From Lachnospiraceae bacterium (GTDB taxonomy: Bacteria > Bacillota > Clostridia > Lachnospirales > Lachnospiraceae), in the NCBI GenBank assembly GCA_029054245.1, contig JAIDFQ010000043.1, positions 124,001-188,000 on the forward strand: a stretch of DNA of 64,000 bases, written 5' to 3'. The first letter of the stretch is position 1. Each line of letters starts with the position of its first letter. The notes beneath the pieces were generated by a model. It was not told the origin of the DNA, did no database searches, and saw only the letters and a list, made by a program, of their open reading frames with translations. This document shows positions 36,601-45,503 of the stretch, piece by piece. The position numbers and the translations under genes are program-made.

Positions 36601-37886
36601 CATTTCATATCCTGACCGCCAATGTCCAGAATACAGTCAACATCAGGATTGAAGAAAGCGGCAGCATAGTAATGGGCAACCGTTTCTACTTCTCCGTCGT
36701 CTAAGAGGAAGGCAGCTTTCATCAATGCCTCTCCGTAACCGGTGGAGCAGGAACGGACAATGGTCACATCCTCGGGAAGGCGGGCATAAATTTCCTTGAT
36801 GGAACGGATGGCAGTCTTTAACGGACTTCCGTCATTGCTGCTGTAAAATGAATATAAGAGGGAGCCGTCCTCACCCACAAGAGCGACCTTCGTAGTTGTG
36901 CTTCCGGCATCGATGCCCAGATAGCAGTTACCGTGGTAGGAGGAGAGGTCGTCCGTCCCAACTTTTGCCTTGGCGTGACGGGATTTAAACCCTTCGTATT
37001 CTTCAGGAGAAGAAAATAAAGGCTCCATGCGCTCGACTTCAAACTCCATTTTAATGTCAGAGGAAAGTTTTGCCACCATTTCTTCCATAGTATAGGAAAC
37101 TTCTTCCTTGGCATTCAGGGCAGAACCGATTGCGGCAAACAGATGCGAGTGATCTATTTCTATGGTATGTTCCTCATCCAGTTTCAGGGTGCGGATAAAC
37201 GCCGCCTTTAATTCAGAAAGAAAGTGAAGAGGACCACCTAAAAAGGCGACATGTCCCCGGATTGGCTTTCCGCAGGCGAGGCCGCTTATGGTTTGGTTGA
37301 CCACTGCCTGAAAAATGGAGGCGGATAGGTCTTCTTTGGTAGCGCCGTCATTGATGAGCGGCTGGATATCAGATTTTGCAAATACGCCGCATCTTGCCGC
37401 AATAGTGTAAAGAGAATTGTAATTTTTGGCATATTCGTTAAGTCCGGTGGCGTCTGTCTGCAAAAGGGAAGCCATCTGGTCGATGAAAGAACCAGTACCG
37501 CCGGCACAGATGCCGTTCATACGCTGTTCTACGTTGCCACCTTCAAAGTAAATGATTTTGGCATCCTCACCGCCAAGTTCGATGGCAACGTCCGTTTTCG
37601 GAGCAAGTTCCTTTAGGGCAGTGGCAACAGAGATGACCTCCTGCACAAAAGGGACTGCCAAATGATTGGCGAGCGTAAGACCGCCAGAACCGGTTATCAT
37701 GGGATGAAGACTTATATTTCCTAATTGTCCATATGCTTCCTGTAATAAATCAGAGAGGGTCTCCCTGATGTTGGCAAAGTGTCTTTTATAATCAGAAAAC
37801 AGGATCTTATGAGCATCGTCCAGTATGGCAATTTTGACAGTGGTGGAGCCGATGTCGATGCCTAAGGTATTGTATTGACTGTTCAT
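33636..37886 (-). CDS. Giant two-headed acyl-CoA dehydratase activase family protein
   Basis: At 1416 residues it has two ASKHA-fold activase domains, [12 protein letters not shown] near residue 9 and [13 protein letters not shown] near residue 325, each with the Cys motifs that hold a [4Fe-4S] cluster in HgdC/BcrA-type activases ([10 protein letters not shown] and [10 protein letters not shown] in the first; [10 protein letters not shown] and TRCTVFMNS in the second). A DUF2229 domain and a C-terminal region related to dehydratase subunit folds follow. HgdC-type activases inject an ATP-driven electron into 2-hydroxyacyl-CoA dehydratases. No separate dehydratase genes are next to it, so the target is unknown. 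It heads an operon with DUF4317. Confidence 0.87.
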   Translation of the reverse strand: MNSQYNTLGIDIGSTTVKIAILDDAHKILFSDYKRHFANIRETLSDLLQEAYGQLGNISLHPMITGSGGLTLANHLAVPFVQEVISVATALKELAPKTDVAIELGGEDAKIIYFEGGNVEQRMNGICAGGTGSFIDQMASLLQTDATGLNEYAKNYNSLYTIAARCGVFAKSDIQPLINDGATKEDLSASIFQAVVNQTISGLACGKPIRGHVAFLGGPLHFLSELKAAFIRTLKLDEEHTIEIDHSHLFAAIGSALNAKEEVSYTMEEMVAKLSSDIKMEFEVERMEPLFSSPEEYEGFKSRHAKAKVGTDDLSSYHGNCYLGIDAGSTTTKVALVGEDGSLLYSFYSSNDGSPLKTAIRSIKEIYARLPEDVTIVRSCSTGYGEALMKAAFLLDDGEVETVAHYYAAAFFNPDVDCILDIGGQDMKCIKIKNQTVDSVQLNEACSSGCGSFIETFAKSLNYTVEDFAHAALFAEHPIDLGTRCTVFMNSKVKQAQKEGASVPDISAGLAYSVIKNALFKVIKVSDAAELGRNIVVQGGTFYNDAVLRSFEKIAGCEAIRPDIAGIMGAFGAALIARERFTEGYETTMLSFEKINTLQFDTSMAKCKGCTNNCRLTINKFTGGRQYISGNRCERGLGKQKNENGVPNLFDYKLKRIFGYEPLAADEAVRGVVGIPRVLNMYENYPFWYTFFTKLGYQVLLSPISNRKIYELGIESIPSESECYPAKLAHGHVSWLINQKVDFIFYPALFYERNEFNDANNHYNCPIVTSYSENIKNNVEEIGRGEAILRNPFMSFRDLKTVSESLAKEFKELPVEEVMEAARLGWEELAKARKDMQAKGEEVLSYLKETGKRGIVLAGRPYHIDPEINHGIPELITSYDIAVLTEDSISHLAAPERPLIVSDQWMYHSRLYAAASFVKTVDYLDLIQLNSFGCGLDAVTTDQVNDILTGSDKIYTCLKIDEVNNLGAARIRIRSLLSAIRVREKQNKQRTICSSAISKVQFTEEMRKDYTILCPQMSPIHFDILEPAFAACGYHFEVLSNDNRRAVDVGLKYVNNDACYPSLMVVGQIMDALLSGKYDLNKVAVIMTQTGGGCRATNYIGFIRRALEKAGMPQIPVISLNMAGIESNPGFHINLDMLMRAAYGAVFGDIFMRCIYRMRPYEKEKGSVEAVHQKWLKKCQAFVSAKHMNFFAFRKMCRQMVEDFDAIPITDAPKPRVGIVGEILVKFAPAANNHLVELLESEGAEAVVPDLLDFMLYCFYNQIYKADELGTSKKAALISKLGIDALEFLRSGASKALAKSKHFTPPTSIYQTVEYAKPIVSIGNQTGEGWFLTGEMVELIHSGVNNIVCTQPFACLPNHVVGKGVIKELRHQYPLSNIVAIDYDPGASEVNQLNRIKLMLSTAQKNMKQQERSETA

Positions 37887-37968
37887 AATCTACCGCCTTT
37901 CAACAAAATTTTAAATGTCATATCTCCCAATGTATGTGCTTTATCGGGGCATTTTGACATGCCTAGTA

Positions 37969-37997
37969 ATTATACGACACGAAAATTTAAATTGCAA
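37969..37997 (-). promoter_or_regulatory. Promoter of the activase operon
   Basis: On the minus strand, TTGCAA (plus 37992-37997) and TATAAT (plus 37969-37974) are exactly 17 bases apart. The -10 box is about 80 bases upstream of the ATG. Confidence 0.65.
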
Positions 37998-38059
37998 CTT
38001 TGGAAAGTAAACAATTTGTAAAGAAAAAATGGTAAAATTCTAAAAAAGCAGCGGCTTTA

Positions 38060-38088
38060 TTTACAATTGCTGCTGGGGATGATAGAAT
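38060..38088 (+). promoter_or_regulatory. Candidate promoter for the rhomboid-like gene
   Basis: TTTACA (38060-38065) and TAGAAT (38083-38088) are 17 bases apart. A weak inverted repeat (AGCAGC/GCTGCT) surrounds the -35. About 100 bases of leader with a GC-rich hairpin precede ATG 38198. Confidence 0.4.
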
Positions 38089-38197
38089 ATATGATGTTTC
38101 ATGAACGGTAATGAATAAACCTTTAAAGAAAGACGGAAAAGGTTTGGAAAAATAGAAGCTGCCGGCACAGAGCCGGAGTATGCAGATGGGAGCACAT

Positions 38198-39037
38198 ATG
38201 AAATTCACCGGCAATTTTGAAAAGAAATTTGGAAAATATGCAATTAAAAATTTATCACTTGTACTTATTATATGTTATGTATGTGGATATGTGCTTGAGC
38301 TTACTGCACCAGCGATATTCTCGTATTTGTATTTAAACCCCTATATGATTCTTTTTCATGGGCAGGTATGGAGGTTAATTACATGGATTATCGTGCCGCC
38401 GTCAGGGCTGGACTTTTTTACGCTTCTGATGCTCTATTTTTATTATTCGCTGGGGACCACGTTAGAGAGGACCTGGGGGACTTACAGATATAATGTTTAC
38501 ATTTTTTCCGGGATATTGTTTACCATATTGGGAGCATTTTTGTTGTTTGGATTTGGACTGCTAAGAGGTGAGCTTATTTGGGGTAACATGTCGATATTCA
38601 GTACTTACTATGTAAATATGTCGATATTCCTTGCGTTTGCAGCGACATATCCCAACATGCAGATTCTGCTGTTCTTCTTTATACCGATCAGAATCAAGAT
38701 CCTCGGCATCATATACGGGGTGCTTCTTGTTTATGAGTTCCTTGTGGGACCAGTTGAAATGAAGTTTGTGATTGCGGCATCCCTCATGAACTTTATTGTT
38801 TTCTTCATTACAGGCAGGGGAAAGGTGCATATGACGCCCAGGCAGGCATTCCGCCGGCAGGAATTCAGGAAAGAGGTTAAGAAAACGACAAGGGTAACCC
38901 GGCATAAATGTGTAGTCTGCGGAAGAACAGACGAGACAAATCCTGAATTAGAGTTTAGATTTTGTTCGAAATGTGACGGTAATTATGAATATTGTCAGGA
39001 TCATCTTTTTACACATACCCATGTAAAAACGAAATAA
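38198..39037 (+). CDS. Rhomboid-like membrane protein with C-terminal zinc ribbon
   Basis: About residues 10-215 form a six-segment rhomboid-like bundle: FHGQVWRLITW and LYFYYSLGTTLERTWGTYRYN match the L1-loop and G-x-R patterns of rhomboids. The catalytic GxSG motif is absent; NMSIFLAF stands in the place of it. The C-terminal part holds two CxxC-like pairs (CVVCG, FCSKC) and a nearby Cys and two His (YCQDHLFTHTH), consistent with a zinc ribbon. It is probably a rhomboid pseudoprotease. GGGAG at 38188-38192 supports ATG 38198. It is followed 10 bases later by the sigma-like gene, so they probably form an operon. Confidence 0.75.
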   Translation: MKFTGNFEKKFGKYAIKNLSLVLIICYVCGYVLELTAPAIFSYLYLNPYMILFHGQVWRLITWIIVPPSGLDFFTLLMLYFYYSLGTTLERTWGTYRYNVYIFSGILFTILGAFLLFGFGLLRGELIWGNMSIFSTYYVNMSIFLAFAATYPNMQILLFFFIPIRIKILGIIYGVLLVYEFLVGPVEMKFVIAASLMNFIVFFITGRGKVHMTPRQAFRRQEFRKEVKKTTRVTRHKCVVCGRTDETNPELEFRFCSKCDGNYEYCQDHLFTHTHVKTK

Positions 39038-39047
39038 GGAGAAGCAG

Positions 39048-39788
39048 ATGGGAGCAAGTCAGGAGGTTTTATTTGCCAGGACGCTTGAAGCGGTAAAGAA
39101 GCAGGCGAAAGAACAGCAGAATTGTATTTCTGAGCAGCAGGTCAGGGAGGCTTTTGCCCCGCTACAATTGTCGGAAGAACAGTTTGAGCTGGTCTTTGAT
39201 TATTTTAAAAAACATAAAATAGGCATTGATGAGCCTGTAGATTTAGACGAATATCTTTCGGAGGAAGAAATCAATTATCTGGAAGAATACAAAAAAGAAC
39301 TATCTATGATAGAAGAGGTCAGCGAGGGAAAAAAGGAAGCAATCATCCTTTCTGCCATGGCAGGAGAGCGGGATGCGCAGGATGAGCTGATTAGACTGTA
39401 TCTTCCGCAGGTGGTGGAGATATCCAAGCTTTATTCAGGTCAGGGGATATTCCTTGAGGATCTGATCGGGGAAGGAAATGTGGCGCTTTCCATGGGTGTT
39501 TCAATGCTGGGATGCTTAGAACGTGCAAAGGAAGCGGAAGGCATGCTTATGAAAATGATCATGGATGCCATGGAGAATTGCATCAATGAAAATATGCAGG
39601 AGTCGGACAAAGATCAGAAGGTGCTTGAATGTGTCAACAAGGTGGCTGATAAAGCAAGAGAACTTGCGTTAGAGCTCCACAGGAAAGTGACGGCGGAAGA
39701 GCTTGCCGAGGAGACGGGAATGTCAGAAAAGACGATACGGGATGCTATGCGAATGAGCGGTTTTGCCATAGAGGATCTGGAGGGATAA
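39048..39788 (+). CDS. Sigma-factor-like protein lacking regions 2.3-2.4 and 4
   Basis: A 246-residue protein with pieces of a sigma-70 factor. Residues of about 20-60 resemble region 1.1 (ISEQQVREAFAPLQLSEEQ). Residues of about 105-150 match region 2.1-2.2 (ERDAQDELIRLYLPQVVEIS, then FLEDLIGEGNVAL). Residues of about 205-245 match region 3 (VTAEELAEETGMSEKTIRDA). The aromatic YATWWI-like part that melts DNA and reads the -10, and region 4 that reads the -35, are missing. It might bind core RNA polymerase as a decoy or as an anchor rather than start transcription. It starts 10 bases after the rhomboid-like gene. Confidence 0.65.
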   Translation: MGASQEVLFARTLEAVKKQAKEQQNCISEQQVREAFAPLQLSEEQFELVFDYFKKHKIGIDEPVDLDEYLSEEEINYLEEYKKELSMIEEVSEGKKEAIILSAMAGERDAQDELIRLYLPQVVEISKLYSGQGIFLEDLIGEGNVALSMGVSMLGCLERAKEAEGMLMKMIMDAMENCINENMQESDKDQKVLECVNKVADKARELALELHRKVTAEELAEETGMSEKTIRDAMRMSGFAIEDLEG

Positions 39789-39802
39789 CGGGAAGGCAGC
39801 TT

Positions 39803-40240
39803 ATGAAGATAAAGGGAAATGTGACACAATACGAAGATTTCAAATATGTGCTTCAAGATGTGGGGAATATTTATCTGGGGGCAGGGTTTTCTTATGAAGA
39901 ATTATTGGAACATGAGATGGTTCCGTTTAAACTGAAGGCGATTCTGGCACAGTACATATTAAAAGAAGTATCTCCTGATACGACGCTGGAGAGCCAGTTT
40001 TATTATCTAGAGGAAAATACGTTCCTTTATGAGACCTATCAACAGCTAAAGATACGCGTAAAGGTTCAGATACAAGAACCCCAAAAAAAATTTTTCGGCA
40101 AAACGAAAATCAGATACCAGGAAAGAATCTTCCCGTTACAAGATCTTGTGCAGATGAATCTGGCAAGAAAAAAGGCATCCGGGATGCTGGTTCGGGAGAT
40201 AATCATATCAAAATTGGGGATGATGACGTTTAGCTTATAA
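39803..40240 (+). CDS. Conserved small protein, unknown function
   Basis: I do not recognise this 145-residue protein. It has no signal peptide or membrane segment and mixes beta-like stretches (TTLESQFYYL, then LKIRVKVQIQ) with a Lys/Arg-rich helical C-terminal half. Fourteen bases separate it from the sigma-like gene, so it is probably the third member of that operon. AAGGCAGC precedes the ATG. It may help to stabilise or anchor the sigma-like protein, but that is inference. Confidence 0.55.
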   Translation: MKIKGNVTQYEDFKYVLQDVGNIYLGAGFSYEELLEHEMVPFKLKAILAQYILKEVSPDTTLESQFYYLEENTFLYETYQQLKIRVKVQIQEPQKKFFGKTKIRYQERIFPLQDLVQMNLARKKASGMLVREIIISKLGMMTFSL

Positions 40241-40267
40241 TTTTTTAAAAAAATTTTTAAAAAGTAC

Positions 40268-40296
40268 TTGCAAAGTCAAAAAATATCTGTTACAAT
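40268..40296 (+). promoter_or_regulatory. Promoter of the candidate small RNA
   Basis: TTGCAA (40268-40273) and TACAAT (40291-40296) are exactly 17 bases apart, and transcription would start near 40303. The next feature with terminator form is 60 bases on. Confidence 0.6.
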
Positions 40297-40302
40297 ACAT
40301 TC

Positions 40303-40400
40303 ATAGTCAAAGAGAAATCGCGACTAACTTAATTTTTGGTAAAATTCCCCTTTTACACTGAGCGGGTCGGAAACTTTTGTTTCCGCCCGCTCTTTTATTT
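40303..40400 (+). ncRNA. Candidate small RNA or attenuated leader
   Basis: A sigma-A type promoter and a perfect intrinsic terminator frame about 98 bases with no ORF or Shine-Dalgarno sequence. Two hairpins are visible. GTAAAA (40339-40344) pairs with TTTTAC (40351-40356) around the loop TTCCCC, then the GC-rich terminator stem GAGCGGGTCGGAAAC/GTTTCCGCCCGCTC. A C-rich loop is the seed of known Firmicutes small RNAs such as RsaE/RoxS, which pair with Shine-Dalgarno sequences. The alternative is an attenuator of the protease gene 75 bases downstream. Confidence 0.6.
40360..40400 (+). terminator. Intrinsic terminator of the candidate small RNA
   Basis: GAGCGGG-T-CGGAAAC and GTTTCCG-CCCGCTC pair with one bulged base and a TTTT loop, then TTTTATTT. 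It lies between the candidate promoter and the insulinase gene. Confidence 0.85.
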
Positions 40401-40474
40401 CTGGAAAAAATAGGGTATACTAAATAATGAATAAAAAAGCCGCCGTCTTTACGGTATGAGAAAGGAAAACATAT

Positions 40475-43402
40475 ATGAAGCAGCAGATTGAAAGCATGAA
40501 TGCTTATGAGATCATGGAAAAGAGACGAATCAGTGATCTGAACTCGGATGGGTATATTCTGAAACATAGAAAGACAAAAGCGTTAATTACGCTTCTATTA
40601 AATGATGATGAAAACAAAGTTTTTTATATAGGGTTCCGCACGCCGCCAAAGGACAGTACTGGGGTAGCCCATATTCTGGAGCATTCGGTGCTGTGCGGTT
40701 CAAAAAATTTTCCGGTAAAAGATCCTTTTATTGAACTGGCAAAAGGCTCTCTGAATACCTTTTTGAATGCAATGACCTATCCAGATAAGACGGTCTATCC
40801 TGTGGCAAGCTGCAATGATAAAGATTTTAAAAATTTGGTACACGTCTATCTGGATGCTGTTTTTTATCCCAATATTTATAAGGAGGAGAAAATTTTCCGG
40901 CAGGAGGGCTGGCATTACGAGATGGAAAGCATGGAGGATGAACTTTCCATTAATGGTGTCGTGTATAATGAAATGAAGGGGGCGTTTTCTTCCCCTGACG
41001 ATGTGGTGGAGAGAGAGATTATGAATTCACTTTATCCGGATGTGACTTATGGATTAGAGTCCGGCGGTGATCCTGATGTGATTCCTGAACTTACTTATGA
41101 GGAATTCTTAGCTTTTCATAAGAAGTATTATCATCCCTCCAACAGCTACCTCTATCTATATGGAAATCTGGATGCAGAAGAGTATCTTTCTTTTATAGAT
41201 GAACATTATCTGTCTGCGTTTGAAGCCCTTGAGGTAGATTCCGATATCGTTCGTCAGAAGCCTTTTGATGCGCCCAAAGAGTTGGTGAAGGAATATTCTA
41301 TCATGGAAGATGAGTCTGCGTCGGAAAATACGTATCTTACCTATAATGTTTCCGTTGGAAATAGCCTTGACAAGAAGCTTTATATTGCACTTGAGGTTTT
41401 GGATTACGTGCTTTGTTCGGCGCCGGGGGCGCCCGTCAAGCAGACATTGATTGACAGAGGAATTGGCAAGGATGTATATAGTACCTTGGAAAACGGAATT
41501 TACCAGCCTTATTTTTCGATTATATCTAAAAATGCCGAAGAAGACCAAAAGGATGCATTCGTATCTGCGATAGAGGAGGTACTTGAAAAGCAGGTAAGGG
41601 AGGGGATTGATAAAAAGGCACTGGCGGCAGCGATTAACTATTTTGAGTTCCGATACAGGGAAGCTGATTTCGGATCCTATCCCAAAGGACTTATGCTCGG
41701 GCTGGAGGCACTCGACAGCTGGCTGTATGATGAGACCTCGCCTTTTATGCATATAGAGGCAAATCATACCTTTGAGGAACTGAAGCAGTCCATTGGAAAT
41801 GGTTATTTCGAGGGCTTGATTAGAGAATATATGATAGAAAATCCCCACAGGACAATCATGACGGTAAAACCTGTGCAGGGACTGACTACAAGAAAGGACA
41901 ATGCCCTTTATGAAAAACTGCAGGCGTTTAAAGAGACGCTTTCTGAAAAAGAGCGGCAAGGAATCATAGATCAGACGGCGGCGCTGCGCGCTTATCAGGA
42001 AGAAGAAAGTTCTGCCGAGGCATTAAAGACGATTCCGCTGCTCGCACGTGAGGATATGAAGAAGGAAGCTGCTGCCTATCTTAATGAAGTCCGCAATGTA
42101 GAGGGCACGACGATTCTCTTTCATGATATCTTTACCAATGGAATCGGATATTTGAATCTGGTATTTGATTTGAAGGATGTGCCAGGGGAATTATTCCCCT
42201 ATGTGGGGATATTAAAGGCGGCGCTGATGATGGTGGACACGGAGCATTTTAGTTACAGTGAACTGTTCAATGAAGTGAATATTCACACCGGCGGTATCAA
42301 AGCGGTAGTGAATACGTACACGAATGCCAATGATTTGAAGAACTATAAAGCCACATTGGAAATCAGATCTAAATCGCTTTACGAAAAGAGGGATAAGGCG
42401 CTTGACCTGATGAAGGAAATCATTCTGACATCAAAATTTGATGACACAAAGAGGTTATATGAGATTATTGCGGAAGCAAAATCCAGGATGCAGGCGGTAA
42501 TGAGCGGTGCTGGGCATTCTCTTGCTGCCATCAGGACACTTTCTTATTTTTCGCCTACAGCGGCAGTGTCAGAACAGATAAGCGGCATTCCCCAGTACAG
42601 GCTGCTTGAGGAACTGGAAAAGAATTTTGAGGTTCAAAAAGAAAAAGTAGTGGAAAATCTCAAAAAACTGACGATGTGTATTTTCAGGCCAGAGAACCTT
42701 CTGGTGGATTATACAGCAACGAAGGAAGGGTGTGCAGGGCTTGATAAGGCTGTGGCTGATTTGAAAGCTGGCTTGTTTACACAAGAGATTTCCCGTGGAA
42801 CTTTCAACCCCGTGCTTCAAAAGAAAAACGAAGCGTTTATGACTGCAGGGCAGGTACAGTATGTGTGCAGAGCCGGAAACTTTATTGACAAGGGGCTGCC
42901 TTATACAGGCGCACTCAAGGTTCTGAAGGTAATGATGGGGTATGACTATCTCTGGAACCAGGTCAGAGTAAAAGGGGGCGCCTATGGCTGCATGTGCAGC
43001 TTCTATAAAAATGGAGATGGCTATTTTGTCTCTTACAGGGATCCCAATCTGGATAAGACGATTCAGGTTTATGAGCAGGCTGCCGAATATATTAAAAACG
43101 CAAAATTGGATGAACGCACTGTGACGCAGTTTATTATCGGTGCGATTAGTGAACTGGATACGCCTATGACACCTGCAACGAAGGGACTTTATTCCCTTGG
43201 CGGGTATCTGACTGGTCTGTCCATGGAAAGGGTGCAGAAGGAAAGGGACGAACTGCTTTCGGTGACGGCAGAGGAAATCCGCAAATTATATCGGTATGTG
43301 CAGGCATTTATGGAAGATGACTGCCTATGTGTGGTGGGAAATGGAGAAAAAATCAAGGAAAACAGGGATTTATTCATGCATGTGGATCAACTGTTCCATT
43401 AA
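40475..43402 (+). CDS. Insulinase-family zinc protease, M16C (presequence-protease like)
   Basis: A 975-residue M16 metalloprotease. The inverted zinc motif HxxEH is visible as HILEH (His66, Glu69, His70), with the downstream Glu supplied by the NEMKGAFSSP region. The four alpha/beta repeats of M16C proteins account for the length, and GTYPGKTVYPVAS-like TYPDKTVYPVAS is a family mark. These enzymes degrade oligopeptides and signal or transit peptides inside a closed chamber. No signal peptide is present, so it acts in the cytoplasm. GAAAGGA precedes the ATG. It follows the candidate small RNA, which could control it. Confidence 0.9.
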   Translation: MKQQIESMNAYEIMEKRRISDLNSDGYILKHRKTKALITLLLNDDENKVFYIGFRTPPKDSTGVAHILEHSVLCGSKNFPVKDPFIELAKGSLNTFLNAMTYPDKTVYPVASCNDKDFKNLVHVYLDAVFYPNIYKEEKIFRQEGWHYEMESMEDELSINGVVYNEMKGAFSSPDDVVEREIMNSLYPDVTYGLESGGDPDVIPELTYEEFLAFHKKYYHPSNSYLYLYGNLDAEEYLSFIDEHYLSAFEALEVDSDIVRQKPFDAPKELVKEYSIMEDESASENTYLTYNVSVGNSLDKKLYIALEVLDYVLCSAPGAPVKQTLIDRGIGKDVYSTLENGIYQPYFSIISKNAEEDQKDAFVSAIEEVLEKQVREGIDKKALAAAINYFEFRYREADFGSYPKGLMLGLEALDSWLYDETSPFMHIEANHTFEELKQSIGNGYFEGLIREYMIENPHRTIMTVKPVQGLTTRKDNALYEKLQAFKETLSEKERQGIIDQTAALRAYQEEESSAEALKTIPLLAREDMKKEAAAYLNEVRNVEGTTILFHDIFTNGIGYLNLVFDLKDVPGELFPYVGILKAALMMVDTEHFSYSELFNEVNIHTGGIKAVVNTYTNANDLKNYKATLEIRSKSLYEKRDKALDLMKEIILTSKFDDTKRLYEIIAEAKSRMQAVMSGAGHSLAAIRTLSYFSPTAAVSEQISGIPQYRLLEELEKNFEVQKEKVVENLKKLTMCIFRPENLLVDYTATKEGCAGLDKAVADLKAGLFTQEISRGTFNPVLQKKNEAFMTAGQVQYVCRAGNFIDKGLPYTGALKVLKVMMGYDYLWNQVRVKGGAYGCMCSFYKNGDGYFVSYRDPNLDKTIQVYEQAAEYIKNAKLDERTVTQFIIGAISELDTPMTPATKGLYSLGGYLTGLSMERVQKERDELLSVTAEEIRKLYRYVQAFMEDDCLCVVGNGEKIKENRDLFMHVDQLFH

Positions 43403-43486
43403 GATGAAATTTTTATTTAAAACCCATAAATAGAAAAGTCATGAATCGTATCTAAATATATCAAATATTTTCAGGGAGGGACGATT

Positions 43487-44506
43487 ATGATGAAAAAAGG
43501 TAGATGGAATTCGTTATTTTTGACGTTGGCAGTGGGGCTTATGACGACGGGATGTGGAGCAGCTGTAAAGGATGCGGCGGCAAATGCAGCCGCCCCTGCG
43601 GAAGCTTATGAAATGGCTTATGAAGAAGCCTATGATACTTCAGCGTCGTATGCTTCTAGTGATATTTATACAGGCGGTGCGCAAGCGAAGGCAGAAGAGA
43701 GCGGGGAAGCCGATGCGGGCGAAGGGGGAACAGAAGTATATTCTACTCAGCGCAAGCTCATAAAGAATGTGAATCTTAACGTGGAGACGGAGACCTTTGA
43801 TGATCTGCTTGCCAACGTGGAGGAGAAAACACGTAAGGCAGGCGGTTATATAGAGCAGAGCTATACATATAACGGCAGCAGCTATTACGGGGGTGGCAGA
43901 AGGAATGCAAGCCTTACCATAAGGATACCGGCGGAGAATCTGGATGAGTTTTTATCAGCTGTGTCAGCGGTCTCTAATGTGATCAGCCGGAACGAAAGCG
44001 TTTCGGATGTCACGTTACAGTATGTGGATCTGGAAAGCCATAAAAAGGCTCTTTTGGCAGAGCAGGACAGACTGCTGGAGCTGCTGGATGTGGCAGAGAC
44101 AATTGAGGATATCATCAGCTTAGAAAGCCGTCTTTCGGAGGTGCGCTATCAAATCGAAAGCATGGAATCACAGCTGCGTACCATGGATAATCAGGTTTCT
44201 TATAGTACCATTGAACTTTACATCGACGAGGTAGAAAAATTAACTCCGGTCAAGGAACAGACGGCATGGCAGAAAATTTCCGTAGGATTTGCAAACAGTC
44301 TTCATAACGTAGGAAACGGACTTGTGAATTTTGGAATTGGTCTGATCATCAGCCTGCCGTATCTGATGCTGTGGGCGGCCATCATCTTGATTATCGTGCT
44401 CGTCTGCATAATCATCATTAAAATAAGCCGGAAAAAGACGCAGAAAAAGGGGAGAGAGCAATCTTTGGAACAGCAGAAAATAAATGATGAAACAGTTAAA
44501 AAATAA
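43487..44506 (+). CDS. DUF4349 lipoprotein
   Basis: A 339-residue protein with a signal peptide and the lipobox MTTGC, so Cys23 should be lipidated. About residues 80-260 are a DUF4349 domain, with a conserved start (RKLIKNVNLNVETE) and a long coiled coil (about 180-230). A transmembrane helix (about 285-315) and a basic tail follow, so the protein would be held by both lipid and membrane helix. The function of DUF4349 is unknown; it is thought to act in envelope stress or export. GGGAGGG precedes the ATG pair (43487 or 43490). It is followed by era after 35 bases. Confidence 0.8.
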   Translation: MMKKGRWNSLFLTLAVGLMTTGCGAAVKDAAANAAAPAEAYEMAYEEAYDTSASYASSDIYTGGAQAKAEESGEADAGEGGTEVYSTQRKLIKNVNLNVETETFDDLLANVEEKTRKAGGYIEQSYTYNGSSYYGGGRRNASLTIRIPAENLDEFLSAVSAVSNVISRNESVSDVTLQYVDLESHKKALLAEQDRLLELLDVAETIEDIISLESRLSEVRYQIESMESQLRTMDNQVSYSTIELYIDEVEKLTPVKEQTAWQKISVGFANSLHNVGNGLVNFGIGLIISLPYLMLWAAIILIIVLVCIIIIKISRKKTQKKGREQSLEQQKINDETVKK

Positions 44507-44541
44507 AGTACATAAAGAAAAGGGAGATAAAGTAGATAAAA

Positions 44542-45444
44542 ATGAATGACCAGTATAAATCCGGTTTCGCGGCGTTGATCGGGAGACCAAACGTAGGAAA
44601 ATCTACATTGATGAATTGCCTGATCGGGCAGAAGATTGCTATTACGTCCAGCAAACCGCAGACTACAAGGAACCGTATTCAGACGGTGTATACTTCAAAA
44701 GAAGGACAGATTGTCTTCGTAGATACGCCGGGCATCCATAAGGCGAAGAACCGTTTGGGAGATTACATGGTGAATGTGGCGCAAAGGAGCCTTAAAGAGG
44801 TGGATGTGATTTTGTGGCTGGTGGAGCCCTCCAATTTTATCGGGGCAGGAGAACGCCATATCATTGAACAGCTTCAAAGAATTCATGTACCGGTAATACT
44901 GGTCATCAATAAAATCGATACCGTCAAGAAGGAGGAACTTTTCGGATTCATCGATACCTATCGAAAGGAGATGGATTTTGCTGAAATCGTTCCTGTATCA
45001 GCGCTTAAAAATGACAATACACAGGAACTTTTAAAATGCATTATGCAGTACCTTCCCTATGGGCCGGCATTTTATGACGAGGATACAGTGACAGACCAGC
45101 CCCAGCGCCAGATTGTGGCAGAATTGATCAGGGAAAAGGCATTAAGATGTCTGGAGGAAGAAATTCCTCACGGTATCGCTGTCACCATAGAGCGGATGAA
45201 ATGGCGCGGCAGAATCGTGGACATTGATGCGACGATCATCTGTGAGAGAGATTCCCACAAGGGAATTATCATTGGCAAGCAAGGAAGTATGCTGAAGAAG
45301 ATTGGCACCAGTGCACGCCGGGATATTGAGGATCTTTTGGAGAGCAAGGTGAACCTGCAGCTCTGGGTAAAGGTGAAAAAGGATTGGCGGGACAGCGATT
45401 TCCTTCTCAAAAATTTTGGCTATAATCAAAAGGACTGCGAATAG
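44542..45444 (+). CDS. era: GTPase Era
   Basis: A 300-residue GTPase for 30S ribosome maturation. It shows Walker A GRPNVGKST, G2 PQTTRN, G3 DTPGI, G4 NKID and the C-terminal KH domain (GKQGSMLKKIGTSARRDIE) that binds the 3' end of 16S rRNA. All family motifs are intact and the length is standard. GGGAGA precedes the ATG at a longer-than-usual distance. It is followed by a YqzL-like ORF and recO, the usual Firmicutes order. Confidence 0.95.
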   Translation: MNDQYKSGFAALIGRPNVGKSTLMNCLIGQKIAITSSKPQTTRNRIQTVYTSKEGQIVFVDTPGIHKAKNRLGDYMVNVAQRSLKEVDVILWLVEPSNFIGAGERHIIEQLQRIHVPVILVINKIDTVKKEELFGFIDTYRKEMDFAEIVPVSALKNDNTQELLKCIMQYLPYGPAFYDEDTVTDQPQRQIVAELIREKALRCLEEEIPHGIAVTIERMKWRGRIVDIDATIICERDSHKGIIIGKQGSMLKKIGTSARRDIEDLLESKVNLQLWVKVKKDWRDSDFLLKNFGYNQKDCE

Positions 45445-45503
45445 AAACAAGAAAACAGTAAACCCTAATATCATATTTACATTTTGATTTTAGGGGGCAC
45501 AAG

